Both the position numbers and the translations under genes were made by a program. 64,000 bases of DNA, from NCBI RefSeq assembly GCF_030397665.1, contig NZ_JAPUBT010000001.1, forward strand, positions 62,001-126,000. The letters run 5' to 3'. The DNA is from Janthinobacterium sp. SUN073. GTDB lineage: Bacteria; Pseudomonadota; Gammaproteobacteria; Burkholderiales; Burkholderiaceae_D. Shown piece after piece: positions 16,988 through 25,954 of the stretch (position 1 is the stretch's first letter; every line of letters starts with the position of its first letter). The notes beneath the pieces are model-generated. The model saw only the letters and a list, made by a program, of their open reading frames with translations. It made no database searches and had not been told where the DNA came from.

Positions 16988-17788
16988 ATGGGTGTACCTA
17001 TCCTCCACCATACCCGTATGTGTCCGCCAAGGGAGGCGCCCAGTGCGACCATCCCCGTGACCATGGTCGCACGCGACCTGCAACCCGATGAATTTTTATT
17101 ACCGCACCGCCACCCCTGGGGCCAGGTCACCATGGCGCTCGAAGGCGTGCTGCGCATTACCGCCAACAACAGCAGCTGGGTGCTGCCGCCCATGCGCGCC
17201 ATCTGGATCGCGCCGAACGTGGAGCATGCCGTCACGATACTGGAAAAAACCCGCTTGCGCCCCCTGTGCATCCATGCCGCGCGCGCGCCGTTCGCGGGCA
17301 GCGACTGCAAGGTGCTGGAAGTGTCGAACTTGCTGCGCCAGTTGATCATGGCGCTGGAGCAACTGGACCCGGGCCAGGAACCGGCGCGCGAGGCGCTGCT
17401 GGCCGAACTGATACTCGACGAGCTGAAACGCTCGGACACGCGTCCCATCCGTGTGCCCTTGCCCAGCGACAAGCGCCTGAAGACCCTGTGCGACAGCCTG
17501 ATCGACAAGCCCGGCTTGAACCAGACGCTGGAACACTGGGCGCAGCAGGTCGGCGCCTCGGAGCGTACCCTGGCGCGGCTGTTCGAACGGGAATTGGGCA
17601 TGAGTTTTGGCCAGTGGCGCCAGCAGGTGCGCCTGGCGCACGCGGCGCCCCTGATCGCGCGCGGCGTGCCGCTGTCGCAGGTGGCCGAAGAACTGGGCTA
17701 CGCCAGCCAGTCGGCCTTTTCCGCCATGTTCAAGAAGACCTTCGGCAGTTCGCCATCGGCCTTCTTTGCGCAGGGCGACAGGGGCTAG
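16988..17788 (+). CDS. AraC family transcriptional regulator
   Basis: 266 residues. An N-terminal cupin-type ligand domain (about 20-110, with the PHRHPWGQVTMALEGVL metal-site-like stretch and WIAPNVEHAV) is followed by two helix-turn-helix units (about 165-260; QVGASERTLARLFERELG and QVAEELGYASQSAFSAMFKK). Cupin plus AraC domains with this opening are typical of regulators next to MFS exporters. It is divergent from the MFS gene ending at 15637, with 100 bases between the two starts, so it probably activates or represses that gene. Confidence 0.88.
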   Translation: MGVPILHHTRMCPPREAPSATIPVTMVARDLQPDEFLLPHRHPWGQVTMALEGVLRITANNSSWVLPPMRAIWIAPNVEHAVTILEKTRLRPLCIHAARAPFAGSDCKVLEVSNLLRQLIMALEQLDPGQEPAREALLAELILDELKRSDTRPIRVPLPSDKRLKTLCDSLIDKPGLNQTLEHWAQQVGASERTLARLFERELGMSFGQWRQQVRLAHAAPLIARGVPLSQVAEELGYASQSAFSAMFKKTFGSSPSAFFAQGDRG

Positions 17789-17811
17789 GCAGGACGCGAG
17801 CGCGCCGGGCC

Positions 17812-19197
17812 TTAAGCCATGAAGTCAAATAAAGAGTTTTTGCCGGTGTAACCCGGCAAGGCCGAGTTAGTACCCATCTGTTCCTGGGCCGAATACGCCT
17901 TCACCAGCGCCTGCGCCTGCGCCGTCAATGCCTTGGCCAGCACAGCTTTCTTGTTGGTCAAGGTGGTGATGTCCTTGCCCACCGATTGCACTTCCTTGCG
18001 GATGATGCTCGTTTCGCCCGTCAGTTCACCGATCTTGCTGGAAAACTGGTCCGCCACGCCCTTGCCGTTATTCGTAAACAGCTTGCTGACGGCGTCCGGA
18101 TCGGCGGCGATGGCGGCCTTGAGTTTTTTATCGTCGAGTACCAGCTCTCCGCTCTTGCCCAGGGTCACGCCAGCGCTGCCCAGGATGGAAGCGGGCACGC
18201 CCGTGCTGGCCGTGCGCAGCACTTGCTCCATCTGCGAGCGCACCTGGCCCAGGGCCGTGTCGGACTTCAAATCGCCCTGCTGCAGGCTCTGCAGCTTGCT
18301 GTTGAGTTCATTGTAGGCCGTGACGAAGCTGGCCACGTTGCTGGCGATCTGGCTGCTGTCCTTGGCGATGACGAGGTCCGTCGTGCCTGTTTTCTTCAAT
18401 TCGATGGTGGCGCCCGCGACGGCAGTCGTCAGGGTATTCGTGGCGCTCTTGATGTCCTTGCCGTCGACGGTGAGCAGCGCATCCTGCGCGGCGGCCGTCT
18501 GCTGCAGGCCCTTGCCGGCACCGGGCGCATAGCTGAGCAGGTTGCTGACGGCCGCGTCGCCGGACACGCTGATGCGCATGCTGCTGTCGGCGCCGCTCTT
18601 GCCGTTCAGGGCCAGCGAATAGCCATCCGGGCCCTTCACCACGCTGGCGTCGATGCCCTGCTGCTTCAGCGCGGCGGCGATGCCATCGAGGCTATTGTTG
18701 CTGCTGTCAATCGTCAGCGAAATGATCTTGCCGCTGCCGGGCGTGAATTGCTTGCCGTCCGTGCCGCCCACTTCGATTTTGACCAGCGCCGGCGCGCCCG
18801 TGCCGATTGCCGCGCTCGAGGACTTTTGCGCGCCGCTGAGCAGGGTCTGCCCCTGCGCCAGCTGCTTGATGTTCATTTCGTGGCTGCCGCTGACAGCCTT
18901 GTCGGTGGTGGTGGCGCTCAACACATCCTTGGTGCTCGACGTGGCCGCCGTGGCCAGGCCGCTGCCGGCCATGTTCTTGGCCACGGTCTGGAATTTCGCC
19001 AGCGCCGATTGCAACTGGCCCAGGCCCGAGAATTTGGCCTGATCGCGCGCCAGGCTGGCGTTGAGCTTGACGACGCCCGTGTTCTGCGACTGCATCTGGC
19101 GCTCCACCTTCGCATACACATCGGCCGAGATATTGCCCTGCGTCGTCTGTTGCGTGTTGTTGGTGTAAGCCCTGCTGTTGATGGTCGAATTAAACAT
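17812..19197 (-). CDS. fliD: Flagellar filament cap protein FliD
   Basis: 461 residues. N-terminal coiled-coil region followed by the FliD-N segment (about 25-125) and a FliD-C domain (about 235-450) with coiled coil near the C-terminus (IIRKEVQSVGKDITTLTNKKAVLAKALTAQAQALVKAYSAQE is split here only for description). It ends SLFDFMA. FliD caps the growing filament and guides flagellin assembly. The conserved short N-terminus of other FliDs (about 20 residues containing GLASG) is absent, so this may be a divergent paralogue. It sits away from any other flagellar structural gene; a PilZ gene lies upstream. Confidence 0.85.
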   Translation of the reverse strand: MFNSTINSRAYTNNTQQTTQGNISADVYAKVERQMQSQNTGVVKLNASLARDQAKFSGLGQLQSALAKFQTVAKNMAGSGLATAATSSTKDVLSATTTDKAVSGSHEMNIKQLAQGQTLLSGAQKSSSAAIGTGAPALVKIEVGGTDGKQFTPGSGKIISLTIDSSNNSLDGIAAALKQQGIDASVVKGPDGYSLALNGKSGADSSMRISVSGDAAVSNLLSYAPGAGKGLQQTAAAQDALLTVDGKDIKSATNTLTTAVAGATIELKKTGTTDLVIAKDSSQIASNVASFVTAYNELNSKLQSLQQGDLKSDTALGQVRSQMEQVLRTASTGVPASILGSAGVTLGKSGELVLDDKKLKAAIAADPDAVSKLFTNNGKGVADQFSSKIGELTGETSIIRKEVQSVGKDITTLTNKKAVLAKALTAQAQALVKAYSAQEQMGTNSALPGYTGKNSLFDFMA

Positions 19198-19428
19198 GGT
19201 AGGCATTCCCGTCGGGTGTAAGGTCATGGCACACGGTTCAGGTCATGACCGCGCGCTGCGCTGGAAACGGACATCAAGCGCGCGTGGCGCGGCAAGGTCC
19301 CTCTTCTGGTTGATAATTATGCAGTATTACCGGAATATCAAAACAGCGAACAGAACAAGTTTTTCCTGACTGCAAACCCATATGCACCATTTTAGCGCAT
19401 TTCACCGGCAGCACTTCCCGGACGTGCC

Positions 19429-19749
19429 TCAGCGCATGAATTTCGAAATGGCGCTGCTGACAGCCATGTCCAGCTGAAGGAAAGTGAGTCCCACCTTGAA
19501 ACCTGCACTGCTGAAAATGCAGTGTGAGACGGACACGCGCGCCTCGATAATGTGTGTCGAGCCATCGTAAAACAACTCGAACAGCACCTTGCCCTGCTTG
19601 CCTGTCGGCACCGGTTCCGCGATGACGGCCGCCATGCCGCCCGGCCCCACATCGAGGGTGCGCGCCGCCACAGGCCCCGCGCCATCCATTACCAACATTG
19701 CCTTGGCACGCAATATCTTGCGTGCGCCCTGCCTTTGCTCAACTGACAC
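19429..19749 (-). CDS. PilZ domain protein (cyclic-di-GMP receptor)
   Basis: 106 residues, a stand-alone PilZ. The binding motifs are recognisable though not perfect: RQGARKILR near the start (R-x-x-x-R) and DVGPGGMA about 30 residues later (D/N-x-S/G-x-x-G). Starts at GTG with GGAA 6 bases upstream. Stand-alone PilZ proteins couple c-di-GMP to motility or pili; being next to fliD suggests motility, but the two genes are separated by 230 bases so an operon is unproved. Confidence 0.8.
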   Translation of the reverse strand: MSVEQRQGARKILRAKAMLVMDGAGPVAARTLDVGPGGMAAVIAEPVPTGKQGKVLFELFYDGSTHIIEARVSVSHCIFSSAGFKVGLTFLQLDMAVSSAISKFMR

Positions 19750-19888
19750 TGTATTCCGCTTCTCTAGCTATGCATTGTCGATGCGAACTCGCTGCGCGAA
19801 TCCATCGGACAAATATTATAGTTCTAAACGGAAATTCCGTTTGACTTGTCTCAAGCTTGGCATTTACACCATACCAAGTTGAGCCCTG

Positions 19889-20010
19889 GAACACCGAACA
19901 AAACCGTAACGAGCGGCAGTGATTTGTGGCCGAGAAGCGCAACCGTACTTTAGTACGGTGAGCATCGCCGGCCGCAAAGCGCGACGCGCAGCAGGTTTGG
20001 TTCGGTGTTC
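19889..20010. repeat. 122-bp element with terminal inverted repeats behind radA
   Basis: Outer arms GAACACCGAAC (19889-19899) and GTTCGGTGTTC (20000-20010) are perfect inverted repeats, extended imperfectly inwards. Inside is a second perfect stem, ACCGTAC-TTTA-GTACGGT (19942-19959). The element begins immediately after the radA stop codon. It contains no gene. It looks like a dispersed intergenic repeat or MITE-like unit; a role in ending radA transcription is also possible. Confidence 0.65.
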
Positions 20011-21387
20011 TTACTCCAGATCGCGCAGTTTGTTGAACGCCTCGTCGATACGCTCGACGCCGATGACCTTGAGGCCTTCGATCGCTTGCTTGGGCAGGTT
20101 GGACTTGGGCACCACGGCCAGGGTAAAGCCCAGCTTGGCCGCTTCGCGCAAGCGTTCCTGGCCCCGTGGCGCAGGGCGGATTTCGCCGGCCAGGCCCACT
20201 TCGCCAAACACCACGAGTCCCCGCGGCAAGGGTTTGTTGCGCATCGACGAGTTAATCGCCAGCAACACGGCCAGATCGGCCGCCGGTTCCGTAATTTTGA
20301 CGCCGCCGACGGCATTGATGAAGACGTCCTGGTCAAACGCGGCGATGCCCGCGTGGCGGTGCGCCACGGCCAGCAGCATGGCCAGGCGGTTCTGTTCCAG
20401 GCCGACAGACAGACGGCGCGCATTCGGCAAGTGGCTGGTATCGACCAGGGCCTGGATTTCCACCAGCAGCGGGCGCGTGCCTTCCTGCGTCACCATCACG
20501 CAGGAACCGGGCACCTGATTGTCGTGCTGCGACAGGAACAGGGCGGACGGGTTCGACACGCCCTTCAAGCCCTTTTCCGTCATGGCGAACACACCCAGTT
20601 CGTTGACTGCGCCGAAACGGTTCTTGATGGCGCGCACCAGACGGAAACTGGAATGGGCGTCGCCCTCGAAATACAGCACCGTGTCGACGATGTGTTCGAG
20701 CACGCGGGGGCCGGCCAGCGCGCCCTCTTTCGTCACGTGACCCACCAGGATGATGGTCACGCCCGTCTGCTTGGCTGCCCGCGTCAGCTGCGCCGCGCAT
20801 TCGCGCACTTGCGCCACGGAACCGGGCGCCGAGCTGAGCGCGTCCGAATACACGGTCTGGATCGAATCGATCACCACCACTTCCGGCTTCAGGTCGGCCA
20901 GGGTGCCGAGGATTTTTTCCAGCTGGATCTCCGCCTGCAATTTGAGTTCCTTGGCATCAATGACGAGACGCTTGGCGCGCAGGGCGATCTGCGCACCGGA
21001 CTCTTCACCACTGACATACAGCACGCGCTTGTGGTGCGACATGTTCGCCAGCGCCTGCAGCAGCAGGGTCGACTTGCCGATGCCGGGATCGCCGCCGATC
21101 AGCACCACGCCGCCCGCCACCATGCCGCCGCCCAGCACGCGGTCGAATTCCTCGATACCCGTGCCGAAGCGGGGCACGTCGATGGCGTCGATATCGTCGA
21201 GCGACAGCACGGGCGCCGTCTGCGCCAGCGACATGTGCTGCGGGTTCGAATAGCGGTTGTTGCCGCCCGTTTCGGGCAGGGTTTCCACCATGGTGTTCCA
21301 CTGGTTGCACGAGGTGCATTGCCCCATCCATTTATTACTGATGGCGCCGCAATCGCTGCAGGTATAGATGGTCTTGACTTTTGCCAT
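20011..21387 (-). CDS. radA: DNA repair protein RadA
   Basis: 458 residues, the usual length. Order of features: zinc finger with C10, C13, C24 and C27; Walker A GGDPGIGKST (98-107); Walker B (VVVIDSIQT, about 170-178); the RadA-specific KNRFG motif (255-259); and a C-terminal Lon-protease-like domain lacking a catalytic serine. RadA is a hexameric RecA-fold helicase that processes recombination intermediates and drives branch migration. Start at ATG 21387. It is followed directly by an inverted-repeat element. Confidence 0.95.
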   Translation of the reverse strand: MAKVKTIYTCSDCGAISNKWMGQCTSCNQWNTMVETLPETGGNNRYSNPQHMSLAQTAPVLSLDDIDAIDVPRFGTGIEEFDRVLGGGMVAGGVVLIGGDPGIGKSTLLLQALANMSHHKRVLYVSGEESGAQIALRAKRLVIDAKELKLQAEIQLEKILGTLADLKPEVVVIDSIQTVYSDALSSAPGSVAQVRECAAQLTRAAKQTGVTIILVGHVTKEGALAGPRVLEHIVDTVLYFEGDAHSSFRLVRAIKNRFGAVNELGVFAMTEKGLKGVSNPSALFLSQHDNQVPGSCVMVTQEGTRPLLVEIQALVDTSHLPNARRLSVGLEQNRLAMLLAVAHRHAGIAAFDQDVFINAVGGVKITEPAADLAVLLAINSSMRNKPLPRGLVVFGEVGLAGEIRPAPRGQERLREAAKLGFTLAVVPKSNLPKQAIEGLKVIGVERIDEAFNKLRDLE

Positions 21388-21461
21388 GGTGTACTTTGCT
21401 CAGGTAAAATGAAACAGCTGGTTATATATACAGTATATACAAACCGCGCTTCCGCGTCACC

Positions 21462-22568
21462 CTACGCTTCGTTCACCGGTACGCGCGGCGCCAGTGCGCA
21501 CATCAGCTCGTAGCCGATGGTGCCGGCTGCCAGCGCCACTTCGTCGATCGGCATGCCCTGGCCCCACAAGGTGACGCTGCTGCCAACCCTGGCGCCGGGC
21601 ACCTGCGTCAGGTCGACCATCAGCATGTCCATCGACACCCTGCCGATGAGCCCCGTGCGCACGCCGTCGACCAGCACGGGCGTGCCTTCGGGCGCATGGC
21701 GCGGATAGCCATCCGCATAGCCGCACGCCACCACGCCCACCTTGATATTGCCGGCCGCTTCGTAGCGGCTGCCGTAGCCCACCACTTCGCCGGCGGCGAT
21801 ATTCTGGATGCCGATGATGCTGCTGCGCAAGGTCATCGTGGGCAGCAAGCCGAACGCCTGCGCCGACGTGCCGCCGGGAGCGCCGCTGGGCGTGCCGCCA
21901 TACAGCATGATGCCGGGGCGCACCCAGTCGCTGTCCAGCTGGTGCAGCAGCAAGCCGGCCGAATTGCACAGGCTGCGCGGCAAGGCCGTGCCTTCGCCGG
22001 CCGCACCTATGCTGGCCACGCCCGCTTCAAAACGCAGCATCTGCTGGGCCAGCGGCAAGCGCGTGGGCGCCGCCTCGTCCGCATTGGCGAAATGCGTCAT
22101 CAGGGTGATCGTGCCGATATGCGGCATGGCGCGCAGGCGCGCATACGCAGCCGCCACGGCATCTGGCGTAAAGCCCAGGCGGTTCATGCCCGTATTCATT
22201 TTCAGGTGCACGTCGATGGCGTGCGGCAAGCGCGCCGCTGCCAGCATGGCGATCTGTTCTTCGCAATGTACGCTGCCATTCAAGCCATATTGCGCCATGA
22301 CCGGCAAATCGCTGGCGTCGAAAAAGCCTTCCAGCAGCAAGATGGACTTGGTCCAGCCCAGGTCGCGCAAGCGCACGGCGTAATCGACCTCGACCAGCGC
22401 CAGGCCATCGGCGTCAGCAAAGCCCCGCATGGCCCGTTCCAGGCCGTGGCCATAGGCATTCGCCTTGACGACGGCCCACACCTTGGCGCCGCGGGCGCAG
22501 GCACGCGCGCGCGCCAGATTCTGTTGCATGGCATCCAGATGGATGGTGGCGATGAGGGGCCTGGGCAT
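21462..22568 (-). CDS. alr: Alanine racemase
   Basis: 368 residues. Catalytic pair present: PLP-binding K35 in VVKANAYGHG and the opposite-face base Y265 in VVGYGSRY. The glycine-rich and C-terminal beta domain (GYADGYPR, VSMDMLMVDL) are intact. It interconverts L- and D-alanine for peptidoglycan. It lies 75 bases upstream of radA on the same strand and divergent from lplT. Whether this is the biosynthetic or a catabolic DadX-type isozyme cannot be told from sequence; absence of a dadA neighbour favours the biosynthetic one. Confidence 0.95.
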   Translation of the reverse strand: MPRPLIATIHLDAMQQNLARARACARGAKVWAVVKANAYGHGLERAMRGFADADGLALVEVDYAVRLRDLGWTKSILLLEGFFDASDLPVMAQYGLNGSVHCEEQIAMLAAARLPHAIDVHLKMNTGMNRLGFTPDAVAAAYARLRAMPHIGTITLMTHFANADEAAPTRLPLAQQMLRFEAGVASIGAAGEGTALPRSLCNSAGLLLHQLDSDWVRPGIMLYGGTPSGAPGGTSAQAFGLLPTMTLRSSIIGIQNIAAGEVVGYGSRYEAAGNIKVGVVACGYADGYPRHAPEGTPVLVDGVRTGLIGRVSMDMLMVDLTQVPGARVGSSVTLWGQGMPIDEVALAAGTIGYELMCALAPRVPVNEA

Positions 22569-22815
22569 ATGCGTCGTTCACGGCGGGTGGGAAAGCCGTA
22601 TTTTACCGGATGCACAGTAAGCGGACACTGCAGACGCCCATGATCGTGTGCAGGGGACATCATTTACAAAATGCTCACATGTATGTGTATTTTTCTACGG
22701 CAGAAAAATTAAGCTTCGCTTAGGCAAGACTATGCAAAGCGACCCCGCCCAAACTTGGGGTTTGCCGTTTTTTCGTGGTATAAAGCAAGCCAGATATGAT
22801 TTCAGGCAATCCAGA

Positions 22816-24078
22816 ATGAATCGTGGTTTTTATACCATCATGGCGGCGCAGTTCTTTTCCTCGCTGGCAGATAACGCCCTCTTTTTTGTCGCCGTCGATT
22901 TATTGGTGTCCATGAAATCCCCGGCGTGGATCACGCCGCTGCTCAAATTGTCGTTCGTGCTGTTTTACGTGCTGTTGGCCGCTTTTGTCGGCGCCTTCGC
23001 GGATGCATTGCCGAAAGGCAAGGTCATGTTCATCGCCAACATGGTCAAGATCTTCGGCTGCGCCCTCGTCTTCTTCCATGTACACCCGCTGCTGGCCTAC
23101 GCCGTCGTCGGTTTCGGCGCGGCCGTGTATTCGCCCGCCAAGTACGGCATCCTGACGGAACTGCTGCCGCCGGAAAAGCTCGTGGCGGCGAATGGCTGGA
23201 TTGAAGGCTTGACCGTCACCTCCATCATCCTCGGCACCGTCATGGGCGGCGCGCTTGTCAGCGGCCACGTGTCCGACATGCTGCTGTCGATCGACATCCC
23301 GCTGATCGATACGGGCATCGCCAACAAGACGGAAGCGGCCTTGTGCGTGGTGGTCGGCATTTATGTGCTGGCGACCCTGGCCAACCTGAAGATTCCCGAT
23401 ACGGGCTGCGTGTATCCGCATCAGGAACGCAATCCTATCAAACTGATCACCGATTTTGCCAATTGCTATTCCATCCTGTGGAAAGACAAGCTGGGCCAGA
23501 TCACCTTGGCCGTGACGACCCTGTTCTGGGGCGCTGGCGCCACCTTGCAACTGATCGTGCTGGAATGGGCCAAGCAGTCGCTGAACATGCCGTTCGACAA
23601 GGCGACCAGCCTGGTGGGCGTGGTCGCCATCGGCGTGGCCGCTGGCGCCGTGCTGTCGGCACGCTTCATTCCGCTGCGCAAATCGCTGACCGTCATTCCG
23701 CTGGGCATCGCCATGGGCGTGATCGTCATGATGATGACGCAAGTGCACTCCGTGTGGATCGCCTACCCGCTGCTGATACTGATCGGCGCCCTGTCCGGCT
23801 TCTTCGTCGTGCCAATGAATGCCCTGCTGCAACACCGCGGCCACGTCCTGATGAGCGCGGGCCATTCCATCGCCGTGCAGAACTTCAATGAAAACCTGTC
23901 AATTCTCACCATGCTGGCCGTATATTCCATCATGATCCGCCTGCACCTGCCGCTCAATATCATCATCACCCTGTTCGGCCTGTTCGTCGCCGGCACCATG
24001 TACATGATCATGCGCCGGCACAAGCTGAACCAGCTGGAACACGACAGTCTGTCCTTGATCGGCGAGCATAAACACTAA
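22816..24078 (+). CDS. lplT: Lysophospholipid transporter LplT
   Basis: 420 residues, about 12 membrane helices. The N-terminus NRGFYTIMAAQFFSSLADNAL is characteristic of LplT, and conserved VYSPAKYGILTELLPPEKLVAANGWIEGLTV follows. The frame is open 56 codons further up, but family similarity starts at ATG 22816, so the shorter form is used. LplT flips lysophospholipids across the inner membrane for reacylation by Aas; aas is not in the window. An inverted repeat right after the stop may terminate it. Confidence 0.92.
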   Translation: MNRGFYTIMAAQFFSSLADNALFFVAVDLLVSMKSPAWITPLLKLSFVLFYVLLAAFVGAFADALPKGKVMFIANMVKIFGCALVFFHVHPLLAYAVVGFGAAVYSPAKYGILTELLPPEKLVAANGWIEGLTVTSIILGTVMGGALVSGHVSDMLLSIDIPLIDTGIANKTEAALCVVVGIYVLATLANLKIPDTGCVYPHQERNPIKLITDFANCYSILWKDKLGQITLAVTTLFWGAGATLQLIVLEWAKQSLNMPFDKATSLVGVVAIGVAAGAVLSARFIPLRKSLTVIPLGIAMGVIVMMMTQVHSVWIAYPLLILIGALSGFFVVPMNALLQHRGHVLMSAGHSIAVQNFNENLSILTMLAVYSIMIRLHLPLNIIITLFGLFVAGTMYMIMRRHKLNQLEHDSLSLIGEHKH

Positions 24079-24093
24079 ACCCAAGCAAGGGCT

Positions 24094-24120
24094 GGGGTCA
24101 GACCCTCAGGGTCTGACCCC
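24094..24120. repeat. 27-bp perfect inverted repeat, family copy A
   Basis: GGGGTCAGACCC, TCA, GGGTCTGACCCC. Lies between convergent lplT and the DUF1853 gene. A near-identical repeat (G instead of A at one arm position with its compensating change) is at 35280-35306, so the stem pairing is conserved between copies. Confidence 0.8.
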
Positions 24121-24144
24121 GGATGTCGTTTGGGGTTGAGTGGC

Positions 24145-25083
24145 TTAAATCGGCAGCGCGCCAGCCAGCCGCCGCGCGGCAGCCTGCTCCGTCCAGTCAT
24201 GGGGCACGACAAAACCGCGCGTGCGCTCCACTTCCCAGCCTTCGACATTGTCCACCGTGGCGACCATCACCGGTTGCGCCAGATCAGACAACTGCGCGCG
24301 CAAGGTATCGACGTCCAGCACTGCCACCTCGCGCCCCTTGAACGGCGCCAGCCATTGCAATCGCGGCAGCACGACATAGCGCTGCGCCGACAATTGTGTT
24401 GGCGTGCACCAGAAGCCGTGTCCATGTTCCGGGGAAATACCGTCCATGCCGGGCATGGTGCCCGGAGCATAAAACAGCCAGCCCTTGACCAGCGCCTGCG
24501 CCGCGCGCACGGGCTGCGCCAGCAGGCTTTGCGCAGCCGGGTGGCGAGACAAGGCGAGTTGCTTGTCGAGAATCTTGCGCATCTTCAAGCCCAAGGTGTC
24601 GGCCAGGTTGGGGCCGATCAAGTGGTTGAAGACACCGGGATCGGGTGCGCCTTCCAGCAGGTAGAACTTGGTGGCAAATTCCCAGTGCAACAGCTCATTC
24701 CCGTCACGCAGCAGGAAATCGAACTCGCCCACCGTGTCGTTGCGGTTCACCTGCACTTGCAAGCCATGTGCTTGCAATACCCCACGCTGCTCAAAATAAA
24801 AGGCCAGCAGCTTTTCAGCGTACAGGCCCAGGCGGGAATAAAATTTCGGCCCCAACGCCGCATCGAGCGGCGACGGATCATCTTGCAGCGCCCCCAGCCA
24901 GGCCGCCACGGCAGGCGTGACGGGAGGCAAGCTGGCGATGCGCCCGCCCCAGTGGGCGCCGGCCGGATCCAGCAAGTCGGGCGAGTCGAGCAGCCAGGCC
25001 AGCGCCCGCACGCGGGGGTGCGTCAAATGCCCCCAGCGGCGCTCGAAGCGGGCCTGAAAGGTTGCGACAGCCGTATCAACCAC
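24145..25083 (-). CDS. DUF1853 family protein
   Basis: 312 residues from GTG 25083, overlapping the end of the upstream gene by 8 bases, which implies translational coupling. Family features: LAWLLDSPDLL near the start, FYFEQRGVLQAHGLQVQVN, VGEFDFLLRD and HWEFATKFYLL, a pattern reminiscent of a PD-(D/E)xK-type nuclease core (E-x-D...E-x-x-x-K). Longer in-frame extension upstream is within the uracil-DNA glycosylase gene and unlikely. Position in a tsaB-rimI-UDG-DUF1853 operon is common in betaproteobacteria. A nuclease role is an inference. Confidence 0.82.
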   Translation of the reverse strand: MVDTAVATFQARFERRWGHLTHPRVRALAWLLDSPDLLDPAGAHWGGRIASLPPVTPAVAAWLGALQDDPSPLDAALGPKFYSRLGLYAEKLLAFYFEQRGVLQAHGLQVQVNRNDTVGEFDFLLRDGNELLHWEFATKFYLLEGAPDPGVFNHLIGPNLADTLGLKMRKILDKQLALSRHPAAQSLLAQPVRAAQALVKGWLFYAPGTMPGMDGISPEHGHGFWCTPTQLSAQRYVVLPRLQWLAPFKGREVAVLDVDTLRAQLSDLAQPVMVATVDNVEGWEVERTRGFVVPHDWTEQAAARRLAGALPI

Positions 25084-25954
25084 CGTGCGTGCTTTTCGCC
25101 AGGCACAGGTCGGCCCAGGCGCGCGCCTTGGCCTTGCCCGTCTCGTCCTGCAGCAACATTTCCGGGTGGAAGGTGGCCACGACGGACGCACTGCCCAGCT
25201 GACGCACCTTGCCGCGCACGGGTTTTTCACCGGGATTGATGCCGGCTGCGGCCATCGAACCCAGGGTGACAATGGTTCGCGGCTGCAGCAGGGCCAGTTC
25301 GCGCTCGAAATACGGGCGGCAGGCGGCGGACTCCAATTCGGTGGGCAAGCGCTCCTGGCCCGCCTCGTCGAGCGGACGGCATTTCAGCAAGTGCGTAATA
25401 TAGACATCGCGGCCCGCATCGAGGTCGATGGCTTTGAGCATATTGTCGAGCAATTTGCCCTGCTCGCCCGGCAAGGCGCGCCCTTCGCGTTCTTCCGCGC
25501 GCGAGGGGCTGCTGGCCAACATCAGCCAGGCTCCCTGGCGGTCGCCACGGCCCATGACGACGCCCTTGCGCGTCTTGCACAAGTCGCAGCGCGCGCATTT
25601 GGCGACGGCGGCCGTCAAGCCATCCCAGTCGAGGGCGGCGATATCGGCGTCACTCAGCTGCCTGGCCGGTGGCGGCGCGGGCGCATCGTCGAACCAGGCC
25701 GTGTCATCCGACTCGGCGGCAGGAGCTGGCGTAGCGGCAACGGCGACAGGTGTTTCGGCCTGCACCTCGGCGACCACCTCAGTGACCACTGCGGTCACGG
25801 CTTCAACGGCTTCGGCCACGGGCGCCGCCACGGCGACGTCCATCTCCAGGGAAGCTTCGACGACAATATCAACGACCTCGGGCGCGGCACCCTGGCGCAA
25901 GCGCCACAGGGGGCCGACGCCCATTTCATCGAGGAAAACGGCGCTGCGGCTCAT
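25076..25954 (-). CDS. Uracil-DNA glycosylase family 4-like protein with altered motif 1
   Basis: 292 residues. N-terminal 95 residues are alanine/valine/glutamate-rich and low complexity. The UDG domain follows with iron-sulfur cysteines C120, C123, C192 (LKCRP) and C212, and motif 2 TFHPEML near 261-267. The expected motif 1, G-E-A-P-G followed by acidic residues, is replaced by A-S-S-P-S (147-151), although the following acidic pair and GKLLDNML remain. It may therefore be inactive on uracil or have another role. Its ATG overlaps the rimI stop by 4 bases. Confidence 0.85.
   Translation of the reverse strand: MSRSAVFLDEMGVGPLWRLRQGAAPEVVDIVVEASLEMDVAVAAPVAEAVEAVTAVVTEVVAEVQAETPVAVAATPAPAAESDDTAWFDDAPAPPPARQLSDADIAALDWDGLTAAVAKCARCDLCKTRKGVVMGRGDRQGAWLMLASSPSRAEEREGRALPGEQGKLLDNMLKAIDLDAGRDVYITHLLKCRPLDEAGQERLPTELESAACRPYFERELALLQPRTIVTLGSMAAAGINPGEKPVRGKVRQLGSASVVATFHPEMLLQDETGKAKARAWADLCLAKSTHGG

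Noticed and set aside
20011-20013. Terminator role of the radA element taken as certain
   Set aside because: It lacks a T-run; only the inverted repeats are clear, so the element is reported as a repeat.
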